From assembly GCF_003633755.1 (NCBI RefSeq), contig NZ_RBIL01000002.1:124001-188000 (forward strand): a stretch of 64,000 nucleotides of DNA, read 5' to 3'. A model generated the notes under the pieces. That model was given only the letters and a program-made list of their open reading frames with translations. It did not search any database and was not told the origin of the DNA. The stretch is from Solirubrobacter pauli (lineage in GTDB: Bacteria; Actinomycetota; Thermoleophilia; Solirubrobacterales; Solirubrobacteraceae). Within the stretch, counting starts at the first letter, position 1. Every line of letters starts with the position of its first letter. A program made the position numbers and the translations under genes. Shown here piece by piece: positions 51,258 through 61,513 of the stretch.

Positions 51258-51807
51258 CGCCGAGCTGATCCGCCGCGTGGCGGATCGTGACCGCCAGGCG
51301 TTCGGCGAGCTGTACGCGCGGCACGCGGTGGCGATGGGGGCGACCGCTCGGCGGGTGTGCCGTCGGCCGGAGCTGGCCGAGGACGCCACGCAGGAGGCGT
51401 TCCTGTCGCTCTGGCGCGACGCGGGCGGCTTCTCCCCGCGCGCGGGCGCGCCGACCGCGTGGGTGCACACGATCGTCCACAACCGCAGCGTCGACGTCCT
51501 GCGCCGCGTCCTGGCCGCCGAGCGCCGTTCGGAGCATGACGACCTCGAGCTGTCGCTGCTGCCGTCGCTCGCGCCCTCGTCGCACGACGCCGCGCGGGCG
51601 CGCGAGTGCGAGGCGCGGCTCGCCGACGCGGTGGCCGCGCTGCCGGACGCGCAGCGCGAGGCGATCGAGCTCGCCTACTACGACGGGCTGTCCCAGCGCG
51701 AGATCGCCGACCGGCTCGCGCTGCCGCTCGGGACGGTCAAGGGCCGCGTGCGGCTGGCGCTCAAGCGGCTCGCCCTCGACGAGGACGTGCGCGCGCTCAC
51801 TCGATGA
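51235..51807 (+). CDS. ECF sigma factor
   Basis: A 190-residue sigma factor. Region 2 (about 20-90: AFGELYARHAVAMG, LAEDATQEAFLSLWRDAGGF, and WVHTIVHNRSVDVLRR) and region 4 (about 130-182: LPDAQREAIELAYYDGLSQREIADRL then a KRLAL helix) are intact and resemble the SigK/SigL type. No anti-sigma gene follows; the convergent neighbour ends 11 bases inside it. The ATG at 51235 lies within the AraC gene; a GTG/ATG a few codons earlier is possible. Confidence 0.88.
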   Translation: MTYEVLCDAELIRRVADRDRQAFGELYARHAVAMGATARRVCRRPELAEDATQEAFLSLWRDAGGFSPRAGAPTAWVHTIVHNRSVDVLRRVLAAERRSEHDDLELSLLPSLAPSSHDAARARECEARLADAVAALPDAQREAIELAYYDGLSQREIADRLALPLGTVKGRVRLALKRLALDEDVRALTR

Positions 51808-52852
51808 CGAGCGTGCGCAGGGCCACGTGGCCCTCCTCGTCGATCACGTAGTGCGAATCGCCCTCGTGGTCGATCGCCACGCCCTCGACGCGGCGGATCG
51901 CACCGAAGTGGTGGACGCGCTCGGTGGTGACCGCGCCGGCCGCGTCGGAGAGCTGGAAGCGGACGTGCTCGGATGCGGCCTTCCCGCCCTGCGGATGGTC
52001 CTCGAGCACGGTCGCCGACTTGTTGGCGGCGTCGAGGTCGCCGATGATCGCGTCGAAGCGGTCCTCGCCGCGCGTGTCGAGCGCGCGGAACCCGGCGGGC
52101 GCGTGCGGCTCGCCGACGTCCTCGAGCCACCAGACGCGGCCGGGCCGCGGCGCCTCGTCCTCGAACAGGCCGTCCGGGTTGGTGATCTCCACGAGGAGCG
52201 GATGGCCTTCCGCCGTGACGGGATAGCGCAGCCCGACCACGAGCGAGCCGTCGGCGCGGAACTCGGCGGCCTCCAGGTTGATCGGCTGGTCCGTCGGAAG
52301 GACCCGGCCGGCCCAGCGCTTGCCCTCCTCCTCGCCGATCGCGATCGTCGCGTCGATGTAGCGCTCCCGCGCGAGTGGCCCGAGCGGGAGCAGGTCGATG
52401 TCCCGCAACGCGTCGTTGACCGCCCGGTGCAGCCCGAAGCGCAGCCGCGCGATCTCCAGACGCGCGTCCTTGGTCACCAGGTCGTCCTCGCGGATGCGCG
52501 CGATCCACGACCGCCGCGCCGACAGCGGCCCGGCCTTCTTCCCGAACTGCGACCCGAGGATGTACGCGTACCCGTCCCGGACCGCGCACGCCTCGGCGTC
52601 CTCCGTCTTGCCCTTGCCGGTGTTCGGCTCGGCGTGCACCCGCCGCGCCTCCCAGCCCTCGTCGAGCGGGCACCCGGCGGTGTGCACGAGCAACGCGAGC
52701 GCGTCCTCGGCACACGCCTCGTCGAGCACGGTCAGCATCGCGCGGTCCCACCCGTTGGCCTGCAACGCGGCGGGGGACAGCACGCGGCTGAGGTCGGAGG
52801 CTTCGTTGGGGTCGAGATGGAGGTCGGTCTCGTGCACGGTGGGGAGCTTCAC
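51797..52852 (-). CDS. Unknown protein, DUF3616-like beta-propeller
   Basis: A 351-residue soluble protein. Repeated blades of the type 'AEACAVRDGYAYILGSQFG', 'NLEAAEFRADGSLVVGLRYPV' and 'VEGVAIDHEGDSHYVIDEEG' resemble the DUF3616 family, whose function is unknown. I am not certain of the family name. No signal peptide. The start is taken at the GTG 52852 (KLPTVHETDLHLDP), because the open frame before it is basic and unlike protein. Convergent with the ECF sigma gene, the stops overlapping by 11 bases. Confidence 0.65.
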   Translation of the reverse strand: MKLPTVHETDLHLDPNEASDLSRVLSPAALQANGWDRAMLTVLDEACAEDALALLVHTAGCPLDEGWEARRVHAEPNTGKGKTEDAEACAVRDGYAYILGSQFGKKAGPLSARRSWIARIREDDLVTKDARLEIARLRFGLHRAVNDALRDIDLLPLGPLARERYIDATIAIGEEEGKRWAGRVLPTDQPINLEAAEFRADGSLVVGLRYPVTAEGHPLLVEITNPDGLFEDEAPRPGRVWWLEDVGEPHAPAGFRALDTRGEDRFDAIIGDLDAANKSATVLEDHPQGGKAASEHVRFQLSDAAGAVTTERVHHFGAIRRVEGVAIDHEGDSHYVIDEEGHVALRTLVIE

Positions 52853-53016
52853 ACACGCGCGTTGGTGGGGGCTCGCCGGCCCCCGACGGTGCTCCCCGAC
52901 GCGCATCCAGCCCGGCGCGCGCCGCCCGAGCTGAACGCCACATCGCGCGGTCGCGGTCGTCGTCGCTCTGACGGGCGGGACGGCGGAGCTCCGGGCGGGC
53001 GGGTAGCTCCGCGCGG

Positions 53017-53739
53017 GTGACCGATCAACTGCTCACGCGCGCCGGCGGGACGGCGCTCGGTGCCGTGTTCGCCGCCGGGGCGGCGGCGCGGCGCGGCAAG
53101 GCGCTGCATCCGGACGGCGCGGTGTTCGAGGCGCGGCTCGTCGTGCCCGGCGTGGCGGCGGCGCCGGCCGGGGCGGAGCTGTTCGCGCGACCGGGTGAGC
53201 ACGCCGGCTTCGTGCGGTTCTCGCGCGGGATCGGGTTGCCGCGGCCGCTGCCGGACCTGCTCGGGCTGGCGCTGCGTGTACTCGACGCGTACGGGGCCGG
53301 CCAGGATCAGGACCTGCTGCTGACGTCGTCGTCCGACCGGCGGGTCGTGCACCACGGGTTCCTGCCCGCGCGGGACGTGCAGGACCGGCCGTACTCGTCC
53401 GCGCTGCCGTTCCGGGCGGGGGGCGAGCGGTTCCTGATCGGCGCGCTGCCGTGTGCGGACTCACCGCGGCCGGCGGGCGCGACCGAGCTCGACCGGGCAC
53501 GCGCGGCGGCCCGGACCGGGCGGATGCGCTTCGAGCTCGCCGTCGCCCGCCCGGGCCGGCGGTTCGAGCCGGTCGCCGACCTGCACGTCGGCGCGCCGCT
53601 GCCCGACGTATACGACGCGGTCGCGTTCAACCCGTGGCGGACGGGCGGCGGCCTGGAGCCGGCGGGCAGCGTCAACGCGATGCGGCGGCGCGTGTACCCG
53701 CTCGCGCACGCCGCGTGGCGGCGTCGACGCGCGTCCTAG
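53017..53739 (+). CDS. Catalase-like-fold protein of unknown activity
   Basis: A 240-residue protein of a group often labelled phosphodiesterase in actinomycetes but built like a minimal catalase core: GKALHPDGAVFEARL, VRFSRGIGLPRPLPDLLGLALRV (about 67-89) and DLLLTSS mirror the catalase RFS and RGFAIKF segments. The catalase distal His and proximal heme-ligand Tyr motifs are not evident, so peroxidase activity is doubtful. It starts with GTG. It is followed nine bases later by the convergent ROK gene. Confidence 0.6.
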   Translation: MTDQLLTRAGGTALGAVFAAGAAARRGKALHPDGAVFEARLVVPGVAAAPAGAELFARPGEHAGFVRFSRGIGLPRPLPDLLGLALRVLDAYGAGQDQDLLLTSSSDRRVVHHGFLPARDVQDRPYSSALPFRAGGERFLIGALPCADSPRPAGATELDRARAAARTGRMRFELAVARPGRRFEPVADLHVGAPLPDVYDAVAFNPWRTGGGLEPAGSVNAMRRRVYPLAHAAWRRRRAS

Positions 53740-53747
53740 GGGCCGGG

Positions 53748-54878
53748 TCAGGCGTCGAGCGCGTGCTCGAGCGCCATCGTGGTCGTCCCGATGATCCCGG
53801 CGCGCGCGCCGGCGCGGGCCCGCGCGATCTCGAGCTCGGACGTGGCGAGCGTGTTCGCCTCGCGGTAGACCGTCTCGCGCAGCGCGCTGAGCAGGAAGTC
53901 GCGGGCGTCCGTCAGGTCCCCGCCGACGACCAGCCGGGACGGGTTGAGGATGTTGACCACGGTCGCGAGGACGAAGCCGATGGCGTGGCCCGCCTCGCGG
54001 ACCATCGCGATGGCCTCGGGCACGCCGCCGCGGGCGAGCGTCGCCACCTCGGCCGTGTTCGCGCACGGGATGCCGGCCGCGGTCAGGCGATCCGCCATCC
54101 GCTGGCCGCCGGCGACCGCCTGCAGGCAGCCGCGCTTGCCGCAGCTGCACTCGATGTGCTCGTGGCCGGGCACCTGGGTGTGGCCGATCTCGCCGGCCGC
54201 GTGCTGGGCGCCGCGCAGCACGACGCCCTCGGCGACGTACGCGAGCCCGACGCCCGTGCCGGCCTTGACGACGACGATCTGCTCCTTCGGATCGTGCTGG
54301 CGGGCCTCGCCCAGCGCCATCACGTTCACGTCGTTGTCGACGAGGACGTCGACGCCGAAGTGGTCGCGCAACCGGTCGCCGACCGGGTAGCCGTCCCAGC
54401 CGGGCATCAGCTGCGGGCTGACGGGCCGGCCGGCCGCGTCGACCGAGCCGGGCAGGCCGACGCCCACCGCCCACACGTCCTCGCGCGTGCGCCCGAGCGC
54501 ATCGAGCATCGCGTCCAGCTCGCTCGTCGCCCACGCCAGGGTCGCCTCGGGGCCGGTCTCGATCGCGCGCAGGGCGCTGCGCTCGGAGAGCGACTCGCCG
54601 GCGAGGTCGGACACGGCGAGCGAGCTGCGGGTGGCGCCGCCGTCGATCGTGAGGATCACGCCCGCGCCGGCGTTGAACGCCAGCAGGCCCGACGGGCGCC
54701 CGCCCGTGGAGGCGGCGCTGCCGGACTCGGAGATGAGCCCGCGCTTGCTGAGCTCGGCGAGACGGGTGCCGATCGTCGTGCGCGAGAGCCCCGTCTGGTC
54801 CATCAGCTCGGACCGGGTGACCGCCTGCCCGTCGCGGATCAGCTTGAGGATGTCGGCGCTTGCGTACAAGGTGCGCAC
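53748..54878 (-). CDS. ROK family regulator/sugar kinase
   Basis: A 376-residue ROK protein with an N-terminal winged helix (about 10-65, VTRSELMDQTGLSRTTIGTRLAEL) and a C-terminal sugar-kinase-like domain. The ATP motif DGGATRSSLAV is near 78-88, and the zinc motif CSCGKRGCLQ near 248-257 has Gln where the ROK consensus usually has Glu. It starts with GTG. It probably represses sugar genes in response to a sugar or sugar phosphate; a target is not evident, though the secreted sugar dehydrogenase lies 3 kb away. Confidence 0.9.
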   Translation of the reverse strand: MRTLYASADILKLIRDGQAVTRSELMDQTGLSRTTIGTRLAELSKRGLISESGSAASTGGRPSGLLAFNAGAGVILTIDGGATRSSLAVSDLAGESLSERSALRAIETGPEATLAWATSELDAMLDALGRTREDVWAVGVGLPGSVDAAGRPVSPQLMPGWDGYPVGDRLRDHFGVDVLVDNDVNVMALGEARQHDPKEQIVVVKAGTGVGLAYVAEGVVLRGAQHAAGEIGHTQVPGHEHIECSCGKRGCLQAVAGGQRMADRLTAAGIPCANTAEVATLARGGVPEAIAMVREAGHAIGFVLATVVNILNPSRLVVGGDLTDARDFLLSALRETVYREANTLATSELEIARARAGARAGIIGTTTMALEHALDA

Positions 54879-54899
54879 ATCTAAGCAGCAGACGGGCGC

Positions 54900-55643
54900 C
54901 TAACGCCCTTCGAACGTCGCCCTGCCTGGGCCGTCGCGCAAGAACGAGCCGACCGCACCCTGGAGGTCCGCGGTCGCGAACAGCGCGCCGGACACCTCCG
55001 GGACGAGCGCGTCCGCCGCGGCGACCGTCGGCGCGTCGACGAGCCGCTTGGTCGCCGCGTGCGCGCGCGTCGGCCCGGCGGCGAGCCGCAACGCGAGCGC
55101 CCGCGCGTCCACGTCCAGGTCGGTCACCACACCCCAGCCGTGCAACGTGGAGGCGTCGAACAGCTCGCCGCTGTAGACGAGCCGCTTCGCACGCGCCGGG
55201 CCGGCCCGCCGGGCGAGCCGTTGCGGCCCGCCCATCGACGGCGTGAGGCCGACGACCGTCTCGACGAGCCCGAACGTCGCCTCCGAGGACGCCACCAGCA
55301 GGTCGCACGCGAGCGCGATCTCGAACGCGGCCGTCAGGCACAGCGCGTGCGCGGCGAAGACGGTCGGGCAGGGGAGGGTCTCGAGCGCGTGGATCGTCTC
55401 CAGCAACTCCCGCCACAGCGTCCCCGCGGCGTCCGGCGAGAGGCCTTCGAAGACGTGCACGTCGACGCCCGCCGACACCACGCGACCGCGCGCCTCGACC
55501 AGCAGCCCGCGCGGCGGCTGCGCGGCCAGCCGGCCGACCTCCTCCCGCAGCGACGCGAACACCGCGTCGTCGAACAGGTTCAGGTCGCCGTGGGCGAGGG
55601 TGAGGATCGCGAGCGGGCCGTCGTCGGTGCGGGTGAACGGCAT
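54900..55643 (-). CDS. Enoyl-CoA hydratase/isomerase family protein
   Basis: A 247-residue crotonase-fold protein. The first oxyanion segment is VVSAGVDVHVFEG (about 50-62). The second is altered: the usual Gly-Gly pair before the buried helix reads Ala-Ala in CLTAAFEIALACD (about 101-113). The catalytic Glu region GLVETVVGLTPSMGG (about 125-139) is kept. Activity is plausible but may differ from simple hydration. It lies three bases before the M42 peptidase gene's stop and is on the same strand, so they may be co-transcribed. Confidence 0.85.
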   Translation of the reverse strand: MPFTRTDDGPLAILTLAHGDLNLFDDAVFASLREEVGRLAAQPPRGLLVEARGRVVSAGVDVHVFEGLSPDAAGTLWRELLETIHALETLPCPTVFAAHALCLTAAFEIALACDLLVASSEATFGLVETVVGLTPSMGGPQRLARRAGPARAKRLVYSGELFDASTLHGWGVVTDLDVDARALALRLAAGPTRAHAATKRLVDAPTVAAADALVPEVSGALFATADLQGAVGSFLRDGPGRATFEGR

Positions 55644-55646
55644 CGG

Positions 55647-56696
55647 CTACGCGGGGCGGTCGGGAAGCGGGGTGCTGAGGAAGGCGCGCAGCAGGTCGGC
55701 GGTGGCGTCGAGATCACGCGGGTCGATCGTCTCGAAGGCCGTGTGCGTGTACCGGGTGCCGACGGTCAGCAGCGCGGTCGGCGTGCCGGTCTCGGCGATC
55801 GCGAGGCCGTCGGACCCGTAGCCCGCGAACAACCCGTCCTGGGCCGGGATCCCCCGTTCATGAGCGAGCGCGATCAGGTGCTGGGAGAGCCGGCGGTCGT
55901 AGACGATCCCGGTGTCCCGGTGCACGACGATCGGCCCGTCGCCGAGGCGGGTGCCGAACTCCTTCTCGGCCACGCTCGGGATGTCCCCGACGAGCCCGAC
56001 GTCCAGCGCGATCGCCGCGTCGAAGCGCTCGGCGAGCGCGAGCGCCCGCGCGCCGTGGAGCCCGTTCTCCTCCTGGACGGTCGCGCCGAGCCACAGCTCG
56101 CACGCGAGGTCCTCGGCGTCGATCAGCGCGTCCATCAGCGCCAGCCCGACGCGGTTGTCCAGCGCCGGCCCGACGAACAGCCCGCCGAGCTCGCGCGCAG
56201 GAGCGGAGAAGACCACCGGCGCGCCGACGTGCACGCCGGCGGCGAGCACGGCGTCGCGGTCGCCGAGCCCGAGCTCGACCCAGAAGTCGTCGTAGGCGAG
56301 CTTGTCCTTGTCCCGCTGCTCGGGCGTCAGCACGTGGCCGCTGCTGGCGACGATCTGCCCGTCCAGCCACGCGCCCTCGCGCGTGAGCAGCTTGACCGGC
56401 TGGCCGACGGGGTGGCGCCGCTCGGGGCCGTTGCGGCGGTCGCCCTGCGAGCCGTCCAGCAGGACGAAGCCCTCCTCGCTGACGAAGCGCGCGACGTAGC
56501 CGACCTGATCCATGTGCGCCTGCAGCAGCACCCGCGGCCCGCTCCCGCCGACGCGCGCGACGAGGTTCCCGACGCGGTCGCGCCGGACCTCCTGGCACCG
56601 TGAGGCCCAGCGGGCGTGCAGGAGTTCGGCGAGCTCGGACTCGGCACCGGACGGCGCCGGGACGGCGCACAACTCGGCGAGCAGGCTGGTCAGCAT
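55647..56696 (-). CDS. M42 family metallo-aminopeptidase
   Basis: A 349-residue cobalt/zinc aminopeptidase or cellulase-like M42 peptidase, normally forming large tetrahedral dodecamers in the cytoplasm. Metal and catalytic residues appear in order: AHMDQVG (about 64-70), GPALDNRVGLALMD (about 177-190), QEENGLHGA (about 211-219), and ALDVG (about 232-236). The ATG at 56696 is favoured by a TAGGGT box six bases upstream, over a GTG at 56702. Confidence 0.88.
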   Translation of the reverse strand: MLTSLLAELCAVPAPSGAESELAELLHARWASRCQEVRRDRVGNLVARVGGSGPRVLLQAHMDQVGYVARFVSEEGFVLLDGSQGDRRNGPERRHPVGQPVKLLTREGAWLDGQIVASSGHVLTPEQRDKDKLAYDDFWVELGLGDRDAVLAAGVHVGAPVVFSAPARELGGLFVGPALDNRVGLALMDALIDAEDLACELWLGATVQEENGLHGARALALAERFDAAIALDVGLVGDIPSVAEKEFGTRLGDGPIVVHRDTGIVYDRRLSQHLIALAHERGIPAQDGLFAGYGSDGLAIAETGTPTALLTVGTRYTHTAFETIDPRDLDATADLLRAFLSTPLPDRPA

Positions 56697-56702
56697 CAAC
56701 AC

Positions 56703-56708
56703 ACCCTA
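56703..56708 (-). promoter_or_regulatory. -10 box of a leaderless promoter for the M42 peptidase gene
   Basis: TAGGGT on the minus strand, six bases before the ATG at 56696. It lies in the 56-base gap shared with the divergent ABC-F gene. Confidence 0.5.
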
Positions 56709-56752
56709 TGCCGGAGGATGGACGGTCGTGCGCAGTTCTAGCCTCTTTTGGC

Positions 56753-58334
<1,582 letters not shown>

Positions 58335-58345
<11 letters not shown>

Positions 58346-59264
58346 CCGGCGTCTCCCGGTGCCAGACGGTCTGCTGCGGGAACGGGATCTCGATGCCCTC
58401 GTCGTCGAAGGCGGCCTTGATCCGGCGGCGTAGCTCGCGGCTCACGCGGAACTGCTCGGACGGGCGGGTCTTGACGACCAGGCGGATGACGATGCCGTTC
58501 GCCCCGAGCTGCTCGACGCCCCACACCTCGGGCTGCTCGATCACCTCGGGGTCCTCGGTCGCGACGTGGTCGGCGACGCGGGCGATCACGGCCTCCGCGT
58601 GGTCGAGGTCGGTGTCGTAGGCGACCTCGATGTCGATCAGCGCCCGCGACCAGTGCTGGGACTTGTTGCCGACGCGGCGGATCTCGCCGTTCGGGACGTG
58701 CCAGAGCGTGCCGTCGACGGCACGCAGACGGGTGGTGCGCAGCGAGACGGCGTCGACGACGCCCGCGGTCTGGCCGTCGAGGTCGACGATGTCGCCGACG
58801 CCGAACTGGTCCTCGACGAGGATGAAGACGCCCGACAGGAAGTCCTTGACGAGCGACTGCGACCCGAAGCCGAGCGCGACGCCGATGATGCCGGCGCCGG
58901 CGATCAGCGGACCGAGGTTGATGCCGATCTCGCCGAGGATCATGAACGTCGCGACCGTGTAGATCACGAACGTCACGAGCGAGCGCAGGACGCTGGTGAG
59001 CGCGTCGATGCGCTGCTCGGAGCGCAGGCTGTGCTCCTGCGTCTGCAGCAGCGCGGAAGGCGCCGCGGCGCGCATCGCGCCGACGCGCTCCTGCACCGCG
59101 CCGGAGCTCAGGGTCTTGAGCGCGCTGCGCACGCCGCGCCGCGCGATCCGGTTCACGAACCACGCGATCACGAGGATCGCGAGGATTCTCAGAGGGGCGC
59201 CGATGAGGAAGTCAGCCACGTCCGCCGGGTCGACGGAGACGGCCCCGAAGGTCGTCTGGAGCAT
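58335..59264 (-). CDS. Small-conductance mechanosensitive channel (MscS family)
   Basis: A 309-residue MscS-type channel that opens under membrane tension to release solutes. Two or three membrane helices occupy about 15-135, the pore-lining helix is Gly/Ala-rich (GPLIAGAGIIGVALGFGSQSLVKDF, split around residues 122-145), and the beta domain has QFGVGDIVDLDGQTAGVVDAVSLRTTRLR. Length is standard. A TACGTT box seven bases before the ATG suggests leaderless transcription. Confidence 0.93.
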
Positions 59265-59271
59265 CCCTCCG

Positions 59272-59277
59272 AACGTA
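59272..59277 (-). promoter_or_regulatory. -10 box of a leaderless promoter for the MscS gene
   Basis: TACGTT on the minus strand, seven bases before the ATG at 59264. GGAGGG directly abuts the ATG and is too close to be a ribosome binding site. Confidence 0.45.
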
Positions 59278-59284
59278 GCGGACG

Positions 59285-59316
59285 GGTTGGACGCGGCTTG
59301 TGAGCCGCGTCCAACC
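59285..59316 (-). terminator. Perfect 14-bp hairpin after the gamma-glutamyltransferase gene
   Basis: Arms GGTTGGACGCGGCT and AGCCGCGTCCAACC around a TGTG loop, eight bases past the stop codon at 59325. It separates this gene from the MscS gene downstream on the same strand. No U-run follows, as is common in high-GC actinomycetes. Confidence 0.75.
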
Positions 59317-59324
59317 TCCAGTGC

Positions 59325-61253
59325 TCAACGCTCGGTCTTGACGACCAGCGCGCTGCCGCCGCCGCGGCGGACCGGCTCGGCGGCCGCGAGCATCTTCCCG
59401 CGGTCGAAGAATTCGATGCCGGTGGTGGCGCCGATCTCGGCCTGCGGCGTGCCGAACGCGTGCCCGTACCGGGCCGTCAGCGCCGGCGCCTCGGTGTTCA
59501 TGAACTCGGGCTCGCCGATGCTGGTCGCGCCGTTGCGCTGGGACACGCGCGGCGCGGCGATCGCGCCCGGCAGGTCCTTGCCGAGCTCGAGGCGCTCGAG
59601 CAGGGTCTGCAGGACGGTGGTGATGATCATCGAGCCGCCCGGGGAGCCCACGGCGAGGAACGGCTTGCCGCCCTTCGTGACGATCGTGGGCGCCATCGAG
59701 CTGCGCGGGCGCTTGCCGCCCTCGGAGCGGTTGGGCGCGGTCAGCGACGTGTAGTCGAAGTCCGTCAGCTCGTTGTTGAGCAGGATGCCCGTGCCGGGGA
59801 CGACGATGCCGTTGCCGCCCGTGGACTCGACCGTGAACGTGTACGAGACGACCATGCCGTGCTTGTCGGCGATCGTCAGGTGCGTGGTCGACGGGCCGTC
59901 GCTGAGCGCCGGCGTGACGCCGGCCGGGCCGCAGTCGCCGCCTTCGACGGCGGCGTTCTTGGCCTGGTCGGTGATCAGCGCGCGGCGCGCGTCCGCGAAC
60001 TGCTGCGAGAGCAGGCACTCCAGCGGGACCTTCACGAACGCCGGGTCACCCAGGTACTTGCCGCGGTCCGCGAACGCGTAGCGGCTCGCCTCGAGGAAGC
60101 GGTGCAGCGCCTGCGTGCGGTCTGCGCCGATCGGCTTGTAGCCCTCGAGGATGTTGAGCGCCTCGCCGACGGTCGAGCCGCCCGAGGACGGCGGGCCCAT
60201 GCCCCAGACCTCGAGGCCCTTGTAGTCGACCTTGGTCGGCTTGCGCTCGATCGCGCGGTACTTCGCGATGTCCTGCTCGGTGATCAGGCCCGGTCGCCAC
60301 GTGTGGTTGGCGGTCGGCGCGATCGGCGGGCGCTGGGCGGCGTTCGCGATCGCCTTGGCGAGCGGGCCGCGGTAGAACGCGTCGGCGCCGTGGCGTCCGA
60401 TGTACTCGTACGTCTTCGCGAGGTCCGGGTTCTTGAGCGTGCTGCCGACGTCACGCGGCGTGCCGTCCGGGTCGAGGTAGATCGCGGCTGTGGACGGGAC
60501 GTCGTCGAAGTAGTCGATGTTCGGGACCGTCTGGTCGTAGAACGTCTGGTCGACGGTGAAGCCGTTGCGCGCGACGTTGATGCCGGGCTCGAGCAGCTTC
60601 CGCAGCGGCTTGCTGCCGTAGCGCTCGAGCGCGAGCTCCCACTTGGCCACCGTGCCCGGCACGCCCGCGGACAGGCCGCTGTAGCGCGCGTCGTTGAACG
60701 GCAGCGCGGCGCCGTTCTCCCAGAACGAGTCCGGCTTCATCGCGGCGCCGGCGGTCTCGCGGCCGTCGATCGTCGTCACCTGGCCGCGCGCGGTGCGGAT
60801 GACCATGAAGCCGCCGCCGCCGATGCCGGACGAGAACGGCTCGGTCACGCCCAGCACGCCCGCCGCGGCGACGGCCGCATCGACTGCGTTGCCGCCCTGC
60901 TTGAGCGTGTCGATCGCGGCGTCCGTGGCGAGCAGGTCGACGGTCGCGGCAGCGCCGCCCGTGCCGACCGCGGTCGCCGTCTTCTGCGGCAGGCCGCCGC
61001 CCGGACCGCCGGGGTGACCGGGGTGCCCGGGACCGCCGCCCGGCCCGCCCGGATGGCCGTGCCCGCCGCCGGGCCCGCCGCCCGGCCCGCCCGGATGGCC
61101 GTGCCCGCCACCCGGCCCGCCCTGGTGCCCGCCACCCTTGTGACCGGGCTTGTCGCGGTCCCCGTGCCCGCGATCGCCTGCCGTCGCGGTGGCCGCGCCG
61201 GCGCCTGAGACCGCGATCGCGATGGCGATCGTCGGCAGCAGCGTGCGTCTCAT
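59325..61253 (-). CDS. ggt: Secreted gamma-glutamyltransferase with Gly/His-rich N-terminal spacer
   Basis: Cleaves or transfers the gamma-glutamyl group of glutathione and related peptides outside the cell. The 642-residue precursor has a signal peptide (about 1-24), then a Gly/His/Pro spacer (about 25-82) and the Ntn-hydrolase. Large-subunit markers: GGNAVDAAVAAAGVLGVTEP and SGIGGGGFMV near 105-137. The self-cleavage/nucleophile Thr lies in PSTTHLTIADKHG (about 448-460), NNELTDF and GSPGG follow. GGAGGAAGG precedes the ATG at 61253. The spacer, with a 42-bp tandem repeat in the DNA, is not part of the normal family architecture and may bind metal or wall. Confidence 0.92.
   Translation of the reverse strand: MRRTLLPTIAIAIAVSGAGAATATAGDRGHGDRDKPGHKGGGHQGGPGGGHGHPGGPGGGPGGGHGHPGGPGGGPGHPGHPGGPGGGLPQKTATAVGTGGAAATVDLLATDAAIDTLKQGGNAVDAAVAAAGVLGVTEPFSSGIGGGGFMVIRTARGQVTTIDGRETAGAAMKPDSFWENGAALPFNDARYSGLSAGVPGTVAKWELALERYGSKPLRKLLEPGINVARNGFTVDQTFYDQTVPNIDYFDDVPSTAAIYLDPDGTPRDVGSTLKNPDLAKTYEYIGRHGADAFYRGPLAKAIANAAQRPPIAPTANHTWRPGLITEQDIAKYRAIERKPTKVDYKGLEVWGMGPPSSGGSTVGEALNILEGYKPIGADRTQALHRFLEASRYAFADRGKYLGDPAFVKVPLECLLSQQFADARRALITDQAKNAAVEGGDCGPAGVTPALSDGPSTTHLTIADKHGMVVSYTFTVESTGGNGIVVPGTGILLNNELTDFDYTSLTAPNRSEGGKRPRSSMAPTIVTKGGKPFLAVGSPGGSMIITTVLQTLLERLELGKDLPGAIAAPRVSQRNGATSIGEPEFMNTEAPALTARYGHAFGTPQAEIGATTGIEFFDRGKMLAAAEPVRRGGGSALVVKTER
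60997..61109. repeat. 42-bp tandem repeat inside the gamma-glutamyltransferase gene
   Basis: A 29-base block at 61039-61067 recurs exactly at 61081-61109, period 42 bases (14 codons), and a degraded third copy begins near 60997. Each unit encodes the peptide GGHGHPGGPGGGPG or close. The in-frame period lets copy number change without a frameshift. Confidence 0.75.
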
Positions 61254-61335
61254 AAACCTTCCTCCCGTCGGACGGTCGTCCCGGCGCGACCCTACTCGTT
61301 GCGCCGGTCCCGCACCTACCCTCCCGGCGACGCGG

Positions 61336-61410
61336 GAAATCGTCGTCTTGCACCACGCGCTGGGGCTCACCGACGACGTGACCGCGCTCGCGTCAACGCT
61401 GCGGGACTGG
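61336..61410 (+). pseudogene. Remnant of a dienelactone-hydrolase-family gene (N-terminal fragment)
   Basis: In the 260-base gap between ggt and the lipoprotein gene, one frame reads EIVVLHHALGLTDDVTALAS and then TLRDW, which matches the first strand and oxyanion region of dienelactone hydrolases (VLFHHA-GLT pattern). There is no start codon in a sensible place, and after about 25 codons the similarity stops; catalytic residues are absent. It looks like what is left of a deleted gene. Confidence 0.4.
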
Positions 61411-61513
61411 AGTAGGTGCGGACAGCTCCCGGGCGGCTGGCGGTGCCGCGCCGTGGAGAGACGAGCGAACCGCCTGGGGAAGCAAGCGTCCGAACGGGAG
61501 CCTTCGGGGCCTG

